Positions 1 to 9,070 of a stretch of 55,293 nucleotides of DNA are shown here, piece after piece. The notes under the pieces were generated by a model. That model had not been told where the DNA came from. It worked only from the letters and a program-made list of their open reading frames with translations, and searched no databases. Each line of letters begins with the position of its first letter. Position 1 is the first letter of the stretch. Where the stretch lies: positions 1-55,293 of the forward strand of contig VXRL01000070.1 of NCBI GenBank assembly GCA_009838515.1, given 5' to 3'. This stretch comes from Terriglobia bacterium (GTDB taxonomy: Bacteria; Acidobacteriota; Terriglobia; Bryobacterales; UBA6623). Made by a program: the position numbers and the translations under genes.

Positions 1-893
1 CTTGGAAGATCGTCTCTATCACTGTATTTGCTGCCGGCTTCTTCAATAATCTGCTTACAAACAGTTTCCAAAAGTGATTTTGCCGCTGTAATCGCGCCTT
101 TCGGATCCTTATCTTTTCTATCTAGAGCTTTCTGCCAAGCATCATAAACACCGAATTCATCGTACTGAATCAGCCTTCGTGAAATGCTTTCTCGGCCAGG
201 ATGCGTGTTAGAATCAAGACGTTTACATACATGAAACAATGGATAACCCGAAACATCATCGTCATGAATGAAGGAGTATGCATCTCTTTCTAGTATAGGA
301 TTAAGTTGGTTCACTATCCGCTGTTGGTCAACATAGTCTCGACGGCTAGGGTCGACAATATCTTCAAGGAATTCAAAGAGTCTTGATTGTGAACAGTTGA
401 AGAATCCCACTTGCTTTAAGATTTCGGAGTTCGCTTGGTCTAGATCTGGGTTAGAGGAATCAATAAAGTCTGATATACCCAAAAATCCCAATGATTTTCC
501 GAGATCATTCAAATGGACTGACTGCCGGAAACTGGGCCAGTGTTTTGCGAGCATTTCTATCAAACTATACTTGCCGGAAAGCGTAAATTTATCGAGAGCC
601 TCGGCGAGCTTGTGTCGTGTAATGCTGGAAACGAGTCCCGCAGAATCGTCCAAGCGCTCAATAGCCGTTTGGAGCTCGTCACTAGGGTGCTCGTTTACTA
701 CTCGTTTCGCTATATCGATCATCTCGGCGGCGGACAGGTTGTCAAGCCTTTTAGTAACGTACTTGCGCTTTCCTGAGAATGCTTCGGAGGGCTGTCCAGG
801 GGCCAGCCCCAAACGGGCGCATTCAGAGGGCAAGTCGTTGGAGCTCGTTGGATATAGTGCGTCAGCGATCAAGTCTTGCAGTTTTTCCTTCAT
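1..893 (-). CDS. AbiJ-like abortive-infection family protein, C-terminus cut by window edge
   Basis: The frame reads from an ATG at 893 to the left edge without a stop, giving 297 codons of an incomplete protein. The last visible stretch (about residues 246-297, containing DPKGAITAAKSLLETVCKQI) matches the Abi C-terminal domain that ends many phage-exclusion proteins of the AbiJ type. The first 240 residues are mostly helical and resemble an AbiJ N-terminal domain. An AAAGAAG purine run precedes the ATG. The gene is visibly richer in A+T than the PT genes to its right, which suggests separate acquisition. The expected role is phage-triggered growth arrest or cell death; the trigger cannot be read from the sequence. 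Family assignment rests on recalled motif similarity. Confidence 0.72.
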   Translation of the reverse strand, partial: MKEKLQDLIADALYPTSSNDLPSECARLGLAPGQPSEAFSGKRKYVTKRLDNLSAAEMIDIAKRVVNEHPSDELQTAIERLDDSAGLVSSITRHKLAEALDKFTLSGKYSLIEMLAKHWPSFRQSVHLNDLGKSLGFLGISDFIDSSNPDLDQANSEILKQVGFFNCSQSRLFEFLEDIVDPSRRDYVDQQRIVNQLNPILERDAYSFIHDDDVSGYPLFHVCKRLDSNTHPGRESISRRLIQYDEFGVYDAWQKALDRKDKDPKGAITAAKSLLETVCKQIIEEAGSKYSDRDDLP

Positions 894-1729
894 CTATATC
901 TTCTTTTGTACTTCAATCGGTCACTTCAATGTCTAGGGCACGGTTGCCTCTAGTTCGTGGAGAGCACTTCGTACGGGTCGTCGGGCTGCTAGGGAGGAGA
1001 CTACGCCTTTCACTTCCGCACCTGAGCTCGTTGGGAAATTCGTCTTGATCGGTCGAGGCTGTCGGGCTCGCGCAATGTCTTCAAATGGCCGCTTGAGCCG
1101 TTACCGGCGCGACTCGACCGCGACTCCGCGCCGGTGCTTGAGCGCCCAGCCCTTTTTGCGCTATCCGGTGCGGGGGCGGAGGTGGATCTATTAGCTGTTA
1201 GTGGCGGGATTCGCCGCGGGAAGTCGCGCGTTGGGGTCACGGGGAGGGGCCAACCCCCACTCGAACGGAAGGTGTTCGTGATTCGGCAAACGCATTCTGG
1301 GCCGGGCCACAAATCGGTTTGGACCGCCAGATGCCCTAATGCCGCGCACCGGCATGGCACCTATAGCGGTGCCGCTGGGGACGAGACCACCGGTGTCTGC
1401 TTGGCGGCTCTTGTGCTTCTCACCGCATCTGCCTGTGGGAAGTGCAACACTCCCACAATTGCAGACTTCATAGGCAGACACGGCGAGTTCCTCGCTTGAA
1501 TCCGTCACTGGCAGCAGCGGAGTCCATACTGCTTGCCATCCAATGCAGGGCGACGACACATTGCAGATGTGACGATGAATCGTCCTCGATGCCCACAACC
1601 GACGTCTCCGAGCTGGAGATCGGCACTTCTCCCGCTAGGACGGTACCCAGCACCCAACGCCTGATGCTGTTCGCCCTGGGACCGCTTCGGGACGCACGCG
1701 TCCATCTCTGCGCCAGATCCTTGCCACTT
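894..1729. other. Intergenic stretch, no convincing gene
   Basis: These 836 bases separate the AbiJ-like gene from the HNH gene. Open frames occur on both strands but are Arg/Ser/Pro-rich, low-complexity translations without recognisable motifs. The only structure noticed is a short GC-rich hairpin, GGCACC (1356-1361) and GGTGCC (1368-1373) around a six-base loop, without a T-tract. The Abi promoter probably lies at the left end. Decayed accessory DNA is possible but nothing identifiable remains. Confidence 0.5.
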
Positions 1730-2404
1730 CTATCTTGGAGAGCTGGTTGGTCGACCAGACCTGCGCTCTTGTAGGCACAGTTCGTGATGCAAGGTCCGAT
1801 GGCAGTTTGCGCACACGCATAGAAGATCATCAAGCGAAGTCCGTCGCCTACCCAGTTCAGCCAAAGGAACCTTGTGATGAACCTCGATGCAGGCCTCACC
1901 CCACGCTGCAACACCTGAGTCAGTCGGGACCAGTCCACAACGTTCGCATTCCAGCCGACCGCCGTGGGCTAGTCTGAAGGCACGTTTCTTGTCTCTGACC
2001 GCCTTCGAGGCGCGCTCGTACCGTAGATGCCACCCGCGCACGGGATTGCCCTCGACCCACTTCTGATCCTCCGATTGCGCGGGCACATCGCCGTTCCCAG
2101 CTTTCGGGATTATCCGGAACTCCGCCGCCCGGATCGCCCTAAAGCACGGTGTGCCTTCGCCTCCCCTGAAATGACTTGGTCGGACCTCGAGGCCCAGCGC
2201 GCGGCTCGCCGCAACTCCGAAGAGTGCCTTAGGGGCGAGCAGTCTGCCATCGTCAAGGGCCACGTCGTAGGCCGTCGACTCGGAAAAGGGATGGTCGACC
2301 TTCCCGTCAACAAGTAATCGCGCAGATTCTTGGATGTGCTTGAGCCCTACCCGCGAAATATCAGCACTGGTCAGCCACCGCCCGGGTGCCTGCTTAGCTC
2401 CCAT
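1730..2404 (-). CDS. HNH endonuclease with ScoMcrA-like N-terminal domain, in the sspBCD operon
   Basis: This 224-residue protein has two parts. Residues 1-100 resemble a domain found at the N-terminus of various HNH restriction enzymes, including ScoMcrA-type ones (key stretch YDVALDDGRLLAPKALFG, then FRGGEGTPCF). Residues 150-207 are a Cys4 zinc-finger HNH nuclease: C153-x2-C156, the IEVHH core (H176, H177), N200, H206 and a second zinc pair C198/C201. The ATG at 2404 follows a GGAGG ribosome site 5 bases upstream. The gene starts 48 bp after the sspD stop, same strand, so it is probably co-transcribed. I infer a nuclease working with, or regulated by, phosphorothioate marks; a simple passenger HNH gene is the alternative. 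I see no clear PT-binding (SBD) domain. Confidence 0.8.
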   Translation of the reverse strand: MGAKQAPGRWLTSADISRVGLKHIQESARLLVDGKVDHPFSESTAYDVALDDGRLLAPKALFGVAASRALGLEVRPSHFRGGEGTPCFRAIRAAEFRIIPKAGNGDVPAQSEDQKWVEGNPVRGWHLRYERASKAVRDKKRAFRLAHGGRLECERCGLVPTDSGVAAWGEACIEVHHKVPLAELGRRRTSLDDLLCVCANCHRTLHHELCLQERRSGRPTSSPR

Positions 2405-2452
2405 TAGTCCTCCACAACCGTTCCGGTCCGTTCAACTGGCGCACATCAACAG

Positions 2453-3292
2453 CTACTTGTGGCACGCGAGGCAAACCTTCGCCTTCCCATAGAGATCGTC
2501 GATGTCGAGGGGTTCGCAATTGGTCCTCAGCGGGTTTGGTTGAGCCGTCGATCGCATCCGAGCGAGCCGCCGCTCATGGTCAGCCTGTATCTGCGCAACA
2601 CGCGCCGGTTGTTCAAGGTCTTCGAGGGACTCACCCTGGCTCCAGGTGAACGGTGAGCCGCGCTTTACTGCTTCCTTCTCATAGGCCTTTGCCTCCGCGA
2701 ACGCCTCTGGATGCTGTTCCTTGAGCCGGATCCATTCGACCTTCTGCTGGAAGAAGCAAAATGTACAGCCGCTACGTGTCCGCCACGAATAATACTGCGG
2801 CAAGCCCAAACCGGCGGCCTCCAAGATTTCCAGTACGCCAGCCTTGTCGACGCCGGATTCCTTGAGCGGGAGCTTAACGATGAGCTTGTCATGCTTGGAC
2901 GCGTAGCCCTCCCGGTACTCCTCATCGCTGCGGATTGCAACGTAGCTGTAGATCGTCTCTCCGCGAGCCAGCCGAGGGCGCAGCCATCTCTCGAATGGCC
3001 GCAGTTTGAGTTGGCGCGTGCACCAGCGGGTTTGCGGCGATGGCAGGAAGTTGTTGTATTGTTTGAGCCAGAAATCGAAGTCTCGATCCGGGTTGAGCAT
3101 CCGGATGCGTTGGCCTAGGAATCCTTCTAGCCTCCCTAGGTACTCATACACTTCCGGTAACTCCTTGCCTGTATCCGTGAAGAAGTACTCGATGGCCATT
3201 GCCGGGTAGTGCTGGCGCATGAAGACGGCGAGCGCGGCGCTGTCCCGCCCTCCGGACAGACCTAGAACGTGGGAGACTGGCCCGGTTGTCAC
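2453..3292 (-). CDS. sspD: SspD/DndC-type PP-loop sulfurtransferase (PAPS reductase family)
   Basis: This 279-residue protein belongs to the PAPS reductase/ATP-pyrophosphatase superfamily. The PP-loop is SGGRDS at residues 13-18, followed by TDTGKELPE near 39-47. Cysteines at C91 (RWCTRQ), C176 and C179 (GCTFCF) could ligate an iron-sulfur cluster, and a further pair sits at the extreme C-terminus (C274, C277). In Dnd and Ssp systems the homologue adenylates the DNA backbone and helps pass sulfur from the cysteine desulfurase to make a phosphorothioate bond. The GTG start at 3292 overlaps the sspC stop by 4 bp, so translation is probably coupled. DUF4007 and large-ATPase neighbours, with no DndD or DndE, point to the Ssp rather than the Dnd branch. 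Confidence 0.9.
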   Translation of the reverse strand: MTTGPVSHVLGLSGGRDSAALAVFMRQHYPAMAIEYFFTDTGKELPEVYEYLGRLEGFLGQRIRMLNPDRDFDFWLKQYNNFLPSPQTRWCTRQLKLRPFERWLRPRLARGETIYSYVAIRSDEEYREGYASKHDKLIVKLPLKESGVDKAGVLEILEAAGLGLPQYYSWRTRSGCTFCFFQQKVEWIRLKEQHPEAFAEAKAYEKEAVKRGSPFTWSQGESLEDLEQPARVAQIQADHERRLARMRSTAQPNPLRTNCEPLDIDDLYGKAKVCLACHK

Positions 3293-6200
3293 GAGTTGTC
3301 CTCACTTCCCCTGCTCGCTTGGAAAGCAGAGCTTGTCCCCATGAATCGCGTGCTCAGTTCGGCCAGCGCTGCCAGAATTAACGCGGGTCGGCGGACATTG
3401 GACCCATCGAGTGCGGAGGCCAGCGACGTAATCAGGTCGTCGACCGCACCGCGCTCGCTTTCGGCGACATCGAATTCCTCCAGCAGTGGGGCCGGTCGAC
3501 CTTCTAGTCCCACGACAACGGCCATTGCCTGCCGCTTTTCGGGCCGACCCTTTACGCGCGCGTAGGTTTCGGCCCGTAGGAACGCCTGCGACATTGCGGC
3601 CAATTCAACTGCGGCGCGATCGAGATCTGGATCGACCCAGTTGCGCGGCGGAATGTTGGCAACAAGACTGGCGATTGCTTCGAAACCTTCGTCGCTGCCG
3701 TCAAACTCCCGCAGCCTGCCAGCGAACGCATCGAGCCGGAAGTCCCCGGCCAAGGTACGGATGTTCTCCGCGCGATCCCGCAGTTCAGCGAGACCCTCTG
3801 GAGACATGCCGGGAGCCTGCAACTCCGCCAGCATTAGGTCACGCAGGCGGTGCAGCATGGAAGGATATGCATCGATGAGTTCGGCCAGCCCGTCGCGAAG
3901 GTTTGCGGCAACCTCCGGCCAGCCCGCGTCGCTGTTGAGCGACACACTCCTGCCGAAGCTGGCTGGGATGTCGTCGAACAGAAACTGGTTGGGATCTTGC
4001 GCACGCTTGAAGATCTCCCGGATGTGGATGGCGTTCGCGGACAATCGCATGGTCCTGGCAGTCCACTTCGGTAGCCGATCATAGATGGCGACAAGGCCTC
4101 GTCCCACGCTGAGTGGGTCTAGGTCAACGAGTTGGCTCGCCGCACCTAGGCCTCGAACCACTTCCGACATACTTGACAACAGTCTCTGCGCGACTTCGTT
4201 CAGGTCTACCCAGCGCAACTGGATGCAACTCGGATCCTTAACCAAGTAGTCCACGTCGACATCATCGAATCGTGCTCGGAACACTCCGTCGCGGTAGACT
4301 GCGACCCGGTTGTGCTGAGACAAGATGAAGGCGACTGCAAACACCGGCATGATGCCGTTCTTTACACCGAATGGCGACTGGTGCCACTTCTCGAACAGCT
4401 CGGAAACAGGAATCGGCCGATTGGAATCTTGCTGCAAGATCAGGCACGCACGTTCCCAAATCGGAGCAAGCCGGCAGGGGTCAGTCGATCCTGATCCAGG
4501 AGAGACGAACCGCCAACGCCCGTCGACTTGTGCGTAAAGCCCCGTAGCCTCAAGAAGCGAATCGAACAGACCCCGCTCGGCCGGGAAACCGGCGATACCG
4601 AGTCGCTCCTCGCCCATTCTCTGCACCATGCGATGCAGCAGGTTGTTCTGTGCCGCGACCGCATTGCTCGACGGCTTGTGGCGATTCAGCAGCTCATTGC
4701 GAATGCAAGGGGACTGTCCGAACTTGCGATCCGCCATATCGGATGCAAGCGTGTTCAGGTCCCTCTGGCGCAAGCGTCCCGGAGGCTGGTTCCTGTTGAA
4801 CCACAAAGCGTTGTCCAAAGCTCTGTGTAGCTCGGTCTCCAGCAGGGTTTGCAAGGTCGCTAGTCGCGCCGACACTTCACGCCGGGCCACCGCATCGCCG
4901 GCCAGTTCAGGGTGATCGTTCCGGACGCCATCGAGCGCAAACAGCTCGCGAGCGAGGAGCAGGACAGATCGCGACCCCTGCGCAAGCCCGACCACAAGGT
5001 CGCTAGCGCCGTCGCGGCTCGCCGCCGCTCGGCAAAGCTCTACGGCGCGACCTTCGCTCTCGCCGTCAGTGGGAATCGCGAGCAGGAATTGGCCCGCGGC
5101 ACCGCTTGGCGGGCCGGTTCGCGCCGAAATCCCGCCGAGTTCGCTGACAGGAACGATGTCGAGGTCGAACCATCGCAAGGCGCCGGTCTCGTGGTAGTGG
5201 CGTTTTGCAAGGACGGGGTGGAGTCCCGCTATAGATTGCAACTCCTTGAAATCGATCTCCCCGGTCTCCTCAAGCTGGACTCGAAGCGCTTCATCGATAT
5301 CGAAGTCGCTACCAGCGAAGATGGCCCGAGCATCAAGGAATTTCTTGAAGATCGTGAACGACCAAGCATCGAGTTGGCAGAGCGCTCGCTCAATCTCCCC
5401 ATGGGGGATTTCCGGGCAGCATGCGCGCAGCAGTTCTGTGCTGGCAACGAGGCCGGAACGCTCGCTGAACAGGTCGATTACCGCGATAGCCTTAAGCAGC
5501 TTGACGTGAAGTGCATCACCACCGATGCGCTCGCACCGTTCGAGCGCATCGGTCGCCAGTGCCCACCGGTGTCCGTCAGGCGAAGCCAGGATCGATGGCT
5601 CGAGGTTGGCACGTAGGTAGTCCCAAAGCCGTTCGGGGCCGTACAGTTCGTCGTCCCCGGCGTGGTAGAGAAAGCCCTGCAAGCCGTGAGGCTCCGCTGA
5701 ATTAAGGAAGCCGAAAATACTGCGCTGGTTCTGGCCGAAGCGTCGCCTAGACACGGGCCCGAGCAAGCAGGCCACGACCGGGTGCAGGGGCCAGCACGCT
5801 TCCAGAGTCGAAGCTAGCCGCCCCGGCTCGCCGACACTTGCGCGCCTAGCAAGCGGGGCAACGGAGGACGCCAGAGCACCAGGCCTTGACGGGTGATGGT
5901 CACTCTCAATTGCGCGGGCGATCAAGCTGATCTGCTCTTCGCCGGATGCATTGACTACAAGGTCGATGAACCGGCCTTGGATTTTCGCCCACTCGTCGCG
6001 CGCTTCGCGGGGGAGACGGTGAGCGTACTCCTCGAATGATTGGTGCAGCACACCGATCACTAGAAGCCGCCCCTTGCTCCTAGACGCGGCTTCGGCAATC
6101 TGCTGGAACACGAAAATGTCGCACCTGTCCTGTGCGGCGGCCTCAAGAAACTTGCCCATTTCATCGAGGAACAAGAGCACCCCACCGTCCGTTCCGGGGT

Positions 6201-6681
6201 GCTTGGCTGCGGCGGATCGCAAGGTACCGACCAGGTTGCTTTCTGTCCAGCCTCCAGAGGGCTTGCGGGTTACTAGCCGGGCTGCTCGCACTGCATCGCC
6301 GATCACTCGTACGGGGTCCTCGCGGGAACCGACGACAGGGACTATGCGCCACCCGTGTCTTCCTGTGGGCAACGCCTTGCAGATCGACCGCGACACATCT
6401 CGGTCGAAAACCTCGGCGGCCCTCTGCCGCAATTGGGCGTTGCCGTTGAGTAGCGCACCTAGTGCAACCGCAAGACTCGACTTACCGCTACCGTACGGAC
6501 CGGTCCACGTGTATGCACCATGACCGGTCTCGGAGATGTGACGCGCCATCGTCAGCAAGACCTCATTGGACGACTCCGGACAGACGAACCCATCCAGAGT
6601 GGCCACGTTCCCGAGGTCGGAGTCGATTCGGATGGACCTCACGAAGCGACGGGCTATGCGGACGCGTTCGGCCAAAGCCAT
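3289..6681 (-). CDS. sspC: SspC-type large P-loop ATPase of the phosphorothioation operon
   Basis: This 1,130-residue ATPase has Walker A GPYGSGKSS (K67) and a Walker B-like strand LLFLDEMGKF. The rest is long and mostly helical, without motifs I can name. In SspABCD systems the equivalent gene between the DUF4007 and PAPS-reductase-like genes encodes the ATPase needed for single-strand PT modification, and I assign it by that position plus the P-loop. The start is the ATG at 6681, which shares one base with the sspB stop (TGATG); a TTG just upstream is less likely. The 3' end overlaps sspD. It presumably powers or positions the modification complex on DNA. Confidence 0.82.
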   Translation of the reverse strand: MALAERVRIARRFVRSIRIDSDLGNVATLDGFVCPESSNEVLLTMARHISETGHGAYTWTGPYGSGKSSLAVALGALLNGNAQLRQRAAEVFDRDVSRSICKALPTGRHGWRIVPVVGSREDPVRVIGDAVRAARLVTRKPSGGWTESNLVGTLRSAAAKHPGTDGGVLLFLDEMGKFLEAAAQDRCDIFVFQQIAEAASRSKGRLLVIGVLHQSFEEYAHRLPREARDEWAKIQGRFIDLVVNASGEEQISLIARAIESDHHPSRPGALASSVAPLARRASVGEPGRLASTLEACWPLHPVVACLLGPVSRRRFGQNQRSIFGFLNSAEPHGLQGFLYHAGDDELYGPERLWDYLRANLEPSILASPDGHRWALATDALERCERIGGDALHVKLLKAIAVIDLFSERSGLVASTELLRACCPEIPHGEIERALCQLDAWSFTIFKKFLDARAIFAGSDFDIDEALRVQLEETGEIDFKELQSIAGLHPVLAKRHYHETGALRWFDLDIVPVSELGGISARTGPPSGAAGQFLLAIPTDGESEGRAVELCRAAASRDGASDLVVGLAQGSRSVLLLARELFALDGVRNDHPELAGDAVARREVSARLATLQTLLETELHRALDNALWFNRNQPPGRLRQRDLNTLASDMADRKFGQSPCIRNELLNRHKPSSNAVAAQNNLLHRMVQRMGEERLGIAGFPAERGLFDSLLEATGLYAQVDGRWRFVSPGSGSTDPCRLAPIWERACLILQQDSNRPIPVSELFEKWHQSPFGVKNGIMPVFAVAFILSQHNRVAVYRDGVFRARFDDVDVDYLVKDPSCIQLRWVDLNEVAQRLLSSMSEVVRGLGAASQLVDLDPLSVGRGLVAIYDRLPKWTARTMRLSANAIHIREIFKRAQDPNQFLFDDIPASFGRSVSLNSDAGWPEVAANLRDGLAELIDAYPSMLHRLRDLMLAELQAPGMSPEGLAELRDRAENIRTLAGDFRLDAFAGRLREFDGSDEGFEAIASLVANIPPRNWVDPDLDRAAVELAAMSQAFLRAETYARVKGRPEKRQAMAVVVGLEGRPAPLLEEFDVAESERGAVDDLITSLASALDGSNVRRPALILAALAELSTRFMGTSSAFQASRGSEDNS

Positions 6682-7640
6682 CAAGCGGCCTCCGTCTGCG
6701 TCATCGAGTCGTAATCGGCCGGAATCCAGGCGAGTGCCACATCGTGGTTGACGTCGAGTTTCCGCACCACCTGCTTGAGTCCGGCGGTCTCGGACCAGAG
6801 AAGCTTCCCACCTGTGGTGTCATCGAGCGCAGCAAGGCGATCCGCGACGTCATTCTCGTCTAGGAGGAATACCCGGCCCGGCCCACCGGGCGCGTGCGCG
6901 ATGGCTTCGAAAGATAGTGCTCCTGCCCCCGGGGAGTAGCGTGACCAGAAGTCAATCAACGAGGAAATGAACGCCCCATCGCCCAAAGTTGGTTTCGGGC
7001 CCCGTGCGAAGCGGAAGCCATCCTTTCTGCCGACAGCCTTAATGACGCCAAGCTCCGTCAGAGGAGATTCCAATGAGTCATCATGGTGCGCTCTCCCGGA
7101 TGGCATCCGGGAAGAATATGTTCTGACAAAGCACCGGACATCGTTCTCGACCGTGTGTTTGGCTACGCGCTTCCATCCTCGTTGCCGTGCAAGACGGACG
7201 AGTTGCCTCACCATTACGTCACGTTCGAACTGAATCGCTGGATAGTGACTGAATGCCCAGAACCAAGTCGTCTTCTCCGGCCGGGCTGACAACTGCCAGT
7301 GGACCAACCACAGCGTAGAGGGATGCTCCATGAAAGGGTCGAGACCGTTAGGTCCGAACAGCAATCGACCGAAATCCGTTGGCCGAACCGAATCGTCGGC
7401 AGACTCCTCGATCACACGAGCCGCTTTTGCCCAATGGCGCATAGAGGCCACCATATTCTTGCCTACACCGAAGCGCGCAATGGCATCCTCGCCCCAGCAA
7501 GCGGACTTATTGCCGGGCTGATTCTCGGTCTCTATGGCGCGGTCGAATGCTTTCTTGAGCCACCCGTAACGGAGGGGAAAGGTCTCGTGCCCGGAGAATT
7601 GCGGGTTGTAGCCCTGTTCAAAGAGTGGTCCGTGCCCCAT
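6681..7640 (-). CDS. sspB: SspB, DUF4007 family protein of single-strand PT modification
   Basis: This protein of about 319 residues carries the DUF4007 hallmarks FSGHETFPLRYGWLKKA near the N-terminus and DPFMEHPSTLWLVHWQL around one third of the way in. SspB of known Ssp systems is a DUF4007 nickase that opens one strand for sulfur insertion. I chose the ATG at 7640, preceded by AGGGA, over an in-frame TTG at 7688, because a promoter-like TTGACG/TACATT pair with an 18-bp spacer (7704 to 7675) would start transcription between them. The gene heads the sspB-sspC-sspD-HNH operon, and sspA is divergent with a gap of about 150 bp. Confidence 0.88.
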   Translation of the reverse strand: MGHGPLFEQGYNPQFSGHETFPLRYGWLKKAFDRAIETENQPGNKSACWGEDAIARFGVGKNMVASMRHWAKAARVIEESADDSVRPTDFGRLLFGPNGLDPFMEHPSTLWLVHWQLSARPEKTTWFWAFSHYPAIQFERDVMVRQLVRLARQRGWKRVAKHTVENDVRCFVRTYSSRMPSGRAHHDDSLESPLTELGVIKAVGRKDGFRFARGPKPTLGDGAFISSLIDFWSRYSPGAGALSFEAIAHAPGGPGRVFLLDENDVADRLAALDDTTGGKLLWSETAGLKQVVRKLDVNHDVALAWIPADYDSMTQTEAA

Positions 7641-7674
7641 ACCATCCCTGCTACTGGACGTACCCTCCAGTTCG

Positions 7675-7704
7675 AATGTAGCCGACAAGCCGTGCTATCG
7701 TCAA
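7675..7704 (-). promoter_or_regulatory. Candidate sigma-70 promoter of the sspBCD-HNH operon
   Basis: On the minus strand TTGACG (7704-7699) is followed after 18 bp by TACATT (7680-7675). Transcription would start near 7668, leaving a leader of about 28 nt before the sspB ATG at 7640. The element lies in the divergent gap to sspA, so one regulator could act on both directions. This is a motif match by eye only. Confidence 0.45.
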
Positions 7705-7791
7705 GGCGTTCTCCGTTGGCGATTGATGGGTGCCTCGTGTCGAGGGAGCATCGGCCGTTGTTGCGGGCCGGGCATCCGCCACTGACGAGCA

Positions 7792-8961
7792 ATGAAGTCG
7801 AGGAATACAATCTACCTTGATCATCAGGCATCGACCCCTGTTGATTGCTGTGTATTCGATGAAATGACGAAGTATTTCTGTGATTTGTTCGGAAATCCGC
7901 ACTCTTCTGATCATTCTATCGGGTGGCAAGCCTCGCATGCCATCGAGACTGCCGCGGAGCGGGTTGCAGGCCGGCTAGGTGCGGATGCTGACGAGATCGT
8001 TTTCACCTCTGGCGCAACAGAGGCCAACAACCATGCGCTGCTCGGCCTCGCGTGCCGCGCCGCCGGCGGCAGTCGTAACCGCATCCTGATTAGTGCCGTT
8101 GAGCACAAGTGTGTATTGGAAGCAGGTAGAGTCCTCCGAGATCGATACGGGTTCTTGGTCGAGTTAGTACCGGTTAATCGCAACGGGATGGTGGACCTGT
8201 CAGCGCTCGAGGGGGCACTGAGGGACGATGTCCTTGTCGTGTCCGTAATGGCCGTCAACAACGAGATCGGAACCATCCAGGACATTGAGGCCATCGGTAG
8301 GCTCGCACGGGAACATGGAGCCGTCGTTCACTGCGACGCGGCGCAGGCGCCGGTGGCGATCGACATAGATGGCCTTGCCTTCCACGCAGATCTCGTGAGC
8401 CTGTCCGGCCACAAGATGCACGGTCCGCAAGGCATTGGCGTTCTTTATGCGCGTCGCGAACTCCATCGGCGGCTCGAGCCCCTGATCTATGGGGGTGGGC
8501 AGCAGAACGGCCTGCGCTCCGGGACGCTCCCCGTAGCCCTATGCGTAGGCATGGCGGCGGCCGCTGAGATCCTGGGGCGCGCCGAGGCGGAGCAGGACCG
8601 CTCGCGCTTGCGCGCTCGTCGGGACAGATTTGTAGCGCGCTTGTTAGGACTGCCTTGGGAGACGTCGCTCAACGGCGCGAACTCCGATGAGCGCCATCCG
8701 GGCAACGCCAGCATCTGCTTCCGCGGGTTCTCGGCGCAGGATATCTTGCAGGCGCTCCAGCCGCGACTCGCTGCATCGACTGGCTCCGCTTGCACGACGG
8801 GCATCCCCGAGCCCTCGCACGTGCTGCGTGCGATTGGCTTGAGCACAGAAGACGCTGAAGCGACTGTCCGTTTCAGTCTGGGATTCAATACGACCGATGC
8901 GGATCTGGACGAAGCTGTTGGCTTGATCAGCGAGGCGCTCTCGAGCTTGCACGCAAGCTGA
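7792..8961 (+). CDS. sspA: Cysteine desulfurase, SspA/DndA (IscS/NifS family)
   Basis: This 389-residue class V aminotransferase-fold enzyme uses PLP to take sulfur from cysteine and hold it as a persulfide. The PLP lysine is K208 in SGHKMHGPQG, and the persulfide cysteine is C334 in TGSACTTG, in the usual loop. YLDHQASTP near the start and TSGATEANN are typical of the family. In this context it should supply sulfur to SspD for DNA phosphorothioation, although an IscS-like housekeeping role is possible. The gene is divergent from sspBCD and convergent with the FGH operon, so it sits alone between the two modules. Length is normal and both catalytic residues are present. Confidence 0.92.
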   Translation: MKSRNTIYLDHQASTPVDCCVFDEMTKYFCDLFGNPHSSDHSIGWQASHAIETAAERVAGRLGADADEIVFTSGATEANNHALLGLACRAAGGSRNRILISAVEHKCVLEAGRVLRDRYGFLVELVPVNRNGMVDLSALEGALRDDVLVVSVMAVNNEIGTIQDIEAIGRLAREHGAVVHCDAAQAPVAIDIDGLAFHADLVSLSGHKMHGPQGIGVLYARRELHRRLEPLIYGGGQQNGLRSGTLPVALCVGMAAAAEILGRAEAEQDRSRLRARRDRFVARLLGLPWETSLNGANSDERHPGNASICFRGFSAQDILQALQPRLAASTGSACTTGIPEPSHVLRAIGLSTEDAEATVRFSLGFNTTDADLDEAVGLISEALSSLHAS

Positions 8962-9028
8962 ACCTCCACGGCCTCAATTGCGTCGCCGCCTCGGATGGCA
9001 CCGAATCGCTAAGTCTATTTCGGGAAAT

Positions 9029-9070
9029 CCTGAATCCGGCCCGGCTGGAACGCTTCAGTATGGATTCAGG
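9029..9070. repeat. Inverted repeat in the convergent gap after sspA
   Basis: CCTGAATCC (9029-9037) and GGATTCAGG (9062-9070) form perfect 9-bp arms around a 24-base loop, within the 440-bp gap (8962-9401) between the convergent sspA and sspH genes. There is no T-run, so it is not a textbook terminator, but a hairpin could separate the two transcripts. I see no gene in the rest of this gap. Confidence 0.5.

Noticed and set aside
1010..1938. Overlapping frames left of the HNH gene
   Set aside because: Arg/Ser/Pro-rich translations on both strands without motifs or ribosome sites.
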